The position numbers were made by a program, and so were the translations under genes. Of a stretch of DNA of 64,000 nt, positions 62,349-64,000 are shown piece by piece. Origin of the DNA: Diadema setosum (Eukaryota > Echinodermata > Echinoidea > Diadematoida > Diadematidae). The DNA lies in assembly GCF_964275005.1 (NCBI RefSeq), contig NC_092702.1, forward strand, positions 32,526,726 to 32,590,725, written 5' to 3'. The notes under the pieces are model-generated. The model saw only the letters and a program-made list of their open reading frames with translations, was not told where the DNA came from and made no database searches. Within the stretch, counting starts at the first letter, position 1. The number at the start of each line of letters is the position of its first letter.

Positions 62349-64000
62349 AAAATAGAGCTAAGTTGTTATAATATCTTGAGATCCTGAAGTAGCATTTGGA
62401 CAGTTTAATCATATTGGGTGTTATCGATGCGAAAATCCGATTGTTTGTTTATCATTATTTTTTTTTTTTTTGGGGGGGGGGACACACTGTATCTTGATAG
62501 TATATGTTTCATTGTATGATAATGCTAGCATTATTTAACACCGTTAATTAGATTAAGAAAATATTGGCTAATGAAGTCCAGAATGAACGTATCGATGAAG
62601 TTCCTTGCTAATATACTTATGAAAGTTGATCACAATTAAAAAATTCCAAATCCAATGAATAAATATTCTACAAACTTATATCAAGAGTTCAAAGATTTTA
62701 AAGTTCTGCGTTATGACCTTCTTTGATCGCCTAATTTACAACCTTGGTCTTACTATGCAATGCACAATGTCCTCGGGCCCACAATTAAATTAATTTCTTT
62801 GCAAATTCTTATCTTGCTGTGAGCATGGTGAGAACAGGTGGAACAGACTCTGCTGGTAGAACGTCTACTTTTGGAGAGAAAGATAACGGGTCCGAACCCC
62901 TTGGAAACCAGCTTTTACACACATGCATGTGTAAGTGGAGCCGTACGTCTTTATTCTGCAACAAGGCTGCCGCTGTAGTTAGCCTATATACTCAACGTAC
63001 GTAGCAACGGCACCAGGCAGCCTAAAGCCCAGGCACTACTCGGGGCCAGGCGCTATAGAGGCAACATTAATTAGAGAGTAGTGTGTGAGATTGCACTCCT
63101 TGGATAAAGGATGAGCATCAAGATTTGCTTCGTTTGACTTCCCATATCATGTAACTGCAACTACTGTCGCTGACATGGCAAAGACAAAACACTACAGCAG
63201 AAAAGTGTTGGCCTGCAATCATTATTCTATTTTATCTCTTGATCTTAAAGGGACTGTACAGTACTGGCTGAGGTGGGGATTCAGGTTTATAACATTCCTA
63301 AGTGAGATAATGAGAAACCTCTTATGAAATATAAAAGAGCATGTGATTTTAAGATGGATTCAACGTTTATTTGATGGAAATTGGTTTTCAAATGACAGAG
63401 ATATCCAAAAAGGTGATAATAATAAAAGGCCACAGACCACGCTTTTTATTAGGATCTCTTTGTTTAACCTTGTTTTTGGACATCTCAGCCATTTCAAAAC
63501 CGATTTTCATCAAATAAACTTTTTATACCCCTTAGAATTGCATGCTCTTTGACATCTCATAGAGTGATTTCTGAATATCTCGCCAAATGTTAAAAGCTAA
63601 ATCCTCACCTCAACCAGAACTGTACAGTCATTTTAATTGTCTCTACTTTTTTCTCTTTTTGCTGGGAGGGGGTGGGAAGGCAGCAACCTACCTGTCACGA
63701 AGCTTACGAATGACGTCATGTTTTGTCTCCTTCCAATCGATCCACGCCTGGTCACTGATGCGGCCGCGTTGCCTGCCCTTTGGAGGGAGAGTTCCCCTCC
63801 GCCATTGCTCCAGCCACTCTCGAATCCTCGCCGTTTTGTTCGGGAGGCTGATCAGCCAAAGCTCTCTGGAGTTGATGAACCCGTCCGAGTTGAGGTCAAG
63901 GATCAATTCGACGTACATCCGACCCAGGTCCGAAGGCGGCAGGGCTTCGTCGGCCTCGAGGCCAGGTATGCACGGCAGAGCCTCGTCGAAGTCAAGCTGT
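49925..64000 (-). CDS. P4HTM: Gene B: P4HTM-like paralog, 5' end beyond the window
   Basis: Exons in transcript order: 64000(open)-63692, 61654-61597, 59829-59699, 55851-55761, 52729-52606, 51306-51198, 50162-49925. The join is open throughout and gives the last 352 residues. Seen: end of EF-hand 1 (LDFDEALPCIP), a canonical EF-hand 2 (DLNSDGFINSRE), GGLYHAHYD with the HxD, GGGETAFP, GKAMLWYN, and SLHGGCEVTKGIKWIANNW with distal His and 2-oxoglutarate Lys. All catalytic residues are kept, so it looks functional, not a pseudogene. It is convergent with gene A and shares every intron position and phase in the compared part. Role: ER-lumenal prolyl hydroxylation, inferred from the family. The membrane anchor, start and promoter lie to the right of the window. 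Confidence 0.92.
50135..50405. repeat. About 150-bp tandem duplication across a 3' splice site
   Basis: Segment 50135-50275 and segment 50291-50405 align in the same orientation with offset 151. Shared pieces are TATCTCATCTGCCTT, AGTTAATNATGG, TTTGG...ATGGTAA and ATCAGCAAAACA. The second copy is diverged and shortened. It lies in the last intron and last exon of gene B. Confidence 0.8.
50244..50313 (-). pseudogene. Duplicated start of gene B last exon (decoy or alternative terminal exon)
   Basis: 151 bp upstream (in transcript order) of the last exon is a second copy of its acceptor and first codons: GTGCTTAGAAG| then RQMRYHKKWCQSPACFADFF and SYT, stop TGA at 50246-50244. The phase fits exon 8. 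If used, the protein would end 22 residues after exon 8. The pyrimidine tract before this acceptor is much poorer than in the main copy, so I read it as a degenerate copy. Alternative splicing is not excluded. Confidence 0.6.
51001..51160. repeat. Degenerate GGTTT satellite
   Basis: About 30 diverged units of GGTTT/GGTTTG, placed 38 bp after the gene B exon 8 donor. The strand asymmetry gives G/T-rich + and C/A-rich - strands. Confidence 0.85.
51198..51306 (-). CDS. P4HTM: Gene B exon 8 equivalent: distal His and 2-oxoglutarate Lys
   Basis: Acceptor TTTTCTGCAG, donor GAGAG|GTGAGC. Encodes GWMGNRDGFSLHGGCEVTKG and then IKWIANNWILVDDVYER. The SLHGG His and the Lys ten residues on are both present. 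109 nt, the same as gene A. A degenerate GGTTT-type satellite lies immediately downstream in the intron (51001-51160). Confidence 0.95.
52606..52729 (-). CDS. P4HTM: Gene B exon 7 equivalent
   Basis: Acceptor CATGGGCAG, donor CACAG|GTTAGT. Encodes FISSLSYDAYDLSSSCGRNL and then AVKPETGKAMLWYNHLVDDDT with a split Gly. It contains the C..NL.VKP..G.A..WYN strand. One codon shorter than gene A exon 7. Phase 0 in, phase 1 out. Confidence 0.93.
53000..55760. other. Intron sequence of gene B without other features
   Basis: Ordinary AT-rich intronic DNA between the exon 6 and exon 7 equivalents. No repeat element with clear ends was found. Confidence 0.5.
55761..55851 (-). CDS. P4HTM: Gene B exon 6 equivalent: GGGETAFP core
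   Basis: Acceptor GATGTGCAG, donor AAGAG|GTGAAA. Encodes RYATILYYLSDVEGGGETAF and then PVADMKNNSKE. Identical length (91 nt) and phases to gene A exon 6. No long ORF covers it, so an ORF-only scan misses this exon. Confidence 0.92.
55910..56120. repeat. ATTATC-rich region
   Basis: Imperfect ATTATC and ATT units in an intron of gene B, 60 bp upstream (in transcript order) of its exon 6 equivalent. Confidence 0.8.
57366..57502. repeat. CA-rich microsatellite
   Basis: Interrupted CA repeats in an intron of gene B. Confidence 0.9.
57990..58053. repeat. (TAA)n microsatellite
   Basis: About 21 TAA units. Confidence 0.95.
59086..59131. repeat. (TA)n microsatellite
   Basis: TA repeats in an intron of gene B; a second run lies at 59622-59650. 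Confidence 0.9.
59699..59829 (-). CDS. P4HTM: Gene B exon 5 equivalent: HxD motif
   Basis: Acceptor CACCCTGAGCAG, donor TGCAG|GTGAGA. Encodes VVHYRPGGLYHAHYDSTAIS and then SDKQCGHTARVLDSSPEEKERLCR. The HAHYD iron-binding motif is intact. Five codons shorter than gene A in the variable loop after HxD. Phase 0 in, phase 2 out. Confidence 0.94.
59971..60450. mobile_element. TTAA-flanked MITE, sharing its right TTAA
   Basis: TTAAAGGGGCATTCCAGACG...GATTTTCAT at the left and (reversed) TTAAAGGAGACCTCCGGATG...ATTTTCAT at the right. The TTAA at 60447-60450 is also the left boundary of the next element. Confidence 0.75.
60447..61280. mobile_element. 834-bp TTAA-flanked element with CCCTAAAAAGACTG ends
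   Basis: TTAACCCTAAAAAGACTG at the left and its exact inverse CAGTCTTTTTAGGGTTAA at the right, each followed inward by G or C homopolymers. No transposase. An internal 65-bp unit is duplicated in tandem (60819-60948). Confidence 0.85.
60819..60948. repeat. 65-bp tandem duplication
   Basis: Two back-to-back, essentially identical copies of a unit containing TTTTTTCGACCTTTTGTTTT and AACAAAATTTGTGGCAGACA, inside the 60447-61280 element. Confidence 0.9.
61597..61654 (-). CDS. P4HTM: Gene B exon 4 equivalent
   Basis: 58 nt, acceptor TTGATTCAG, donor TTCAG|GTTTGT. Encodes RVTAVTKLDWKIVHSSESLQ, phase 2 in and phase 0 out. Too short to stand out as an ORF; found by matching gene A exon 4 and by frame continuity. 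Confidence 0.9.
62820..62915 (+). mobile_element. Possible tRNA-derived SINE head
   Basis: Contains an A-box-like TGGTAGAACG and, about 35 nt later, a B-box-like GGGTCCGAACCCC, with tRNA-like text between. No clear cloverleaf and no second copy in the window. It lies in an intron of gene B. Confidence 0.4.
63245..63636. mobile_element. Foldback family F, copy 3, complete with TTAA ends
   Basis: TTAAAGGGACTGTACAGTAC at the left and (reversed) TTAAAATGACTGTACAGTTC at the right, then a long imperfect palindrome with GAGATATCC, ATAATAAAAGG and CATCTCAGCCATTTCAAAAC. This most complete copy shows the family has TTAA boundaries. It ends 56 bp from the gene B exon at 63692. Confidence 0.8.
63692..64000 (-). 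CDS. P4HTM: Gene B exon 3 equivalent (partial): EF-hands
   Basis: The reading frame runs off the window edge. It begins QLDFDEALPCIPGLEADEAL, the second half of EF-hand 1, and includes loop DLNSDGFINSRE of EF-hand 2 (Asp/Asn at 1, 3, 5; Gly at 6; Glu at 12). It then gives RIREWLEQWRRG and RISDQAWIDW...VIRKLRDR before donor GACAG|GTAGGT. Phase 2 out, as in gene A exon 3. Confidence 0.93.

Overview
This is AT-rich animal genomic DNA with introns, not bacterial. GT-AG introns, tRNA-derived SINEs ending in (ATT)n, many short inverted-repeat DNA elements, long microsatellites and very low coding density suggest a marine invertebrate. An echinoderm (sea-urchin-like) is my best guess, from repeat style only; the species cannot be fixed from sequence reading alone.

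The only genes I can support are two paralogous transmembrane prolyl 4-hydroxylases (P4HTM / P4H-TM family: ER-membrane, Fe(II)/2-oxoglutarate dioxygenases with EF-hands). They lie tail to tail. Gene A is on the + strand, with nine coding exons from 30629 to 48040 that join without a frameshift into a 485-residue protein. Gene B is on the - strand: seven 3' coding exons from 64000 (open at the window edge) down to 49925 give the last 352 residues. Both keep the His-x-Asp...His iron ligands, the 2-oxoglutarate lysine ten residues after the distal His, and a canonical EF-hand. Intron positions and phases are the same in both, and three exons (58, 91 and 109 nt) have identical lengths, so this is a local inverted gene duplication. 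The stop codons are about 1.9 kb apart. Gene B also carries a roughly 150-bp tandem duplication that copied the acceptor and first codons of its last exon.

Layout: 1-30.6 kb has no recognisable gene, only SINEs, microsatellites, MITEs and a nested stack of inverted-repeat elements at 17.77-21.98 kb. 30.6-48.04 kb is gene A, whose introns contain foldback elements and a TTAA-flanked palindrome. 48.04-49.92 kb holds both 3' ends, with a small MITE in the probable 3' UTR of gene A. 49.92-64 kb is gene B, whose introns contain three more TTAA-flanked elements, two of them sharing one TTAA.

The main non-genic signal is a swarm of inverted-repeat elements bounded by TTAA (about nine in 64 kb), together with the 17.77-21.98 kb nest, where one inner element has perfect 42-bp terminal inverted repeats. 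I found no rRNA, functional tRNA, CRISPR array or bacterial-type operon. All splice sites and ends are read by eye and have no transcript support.
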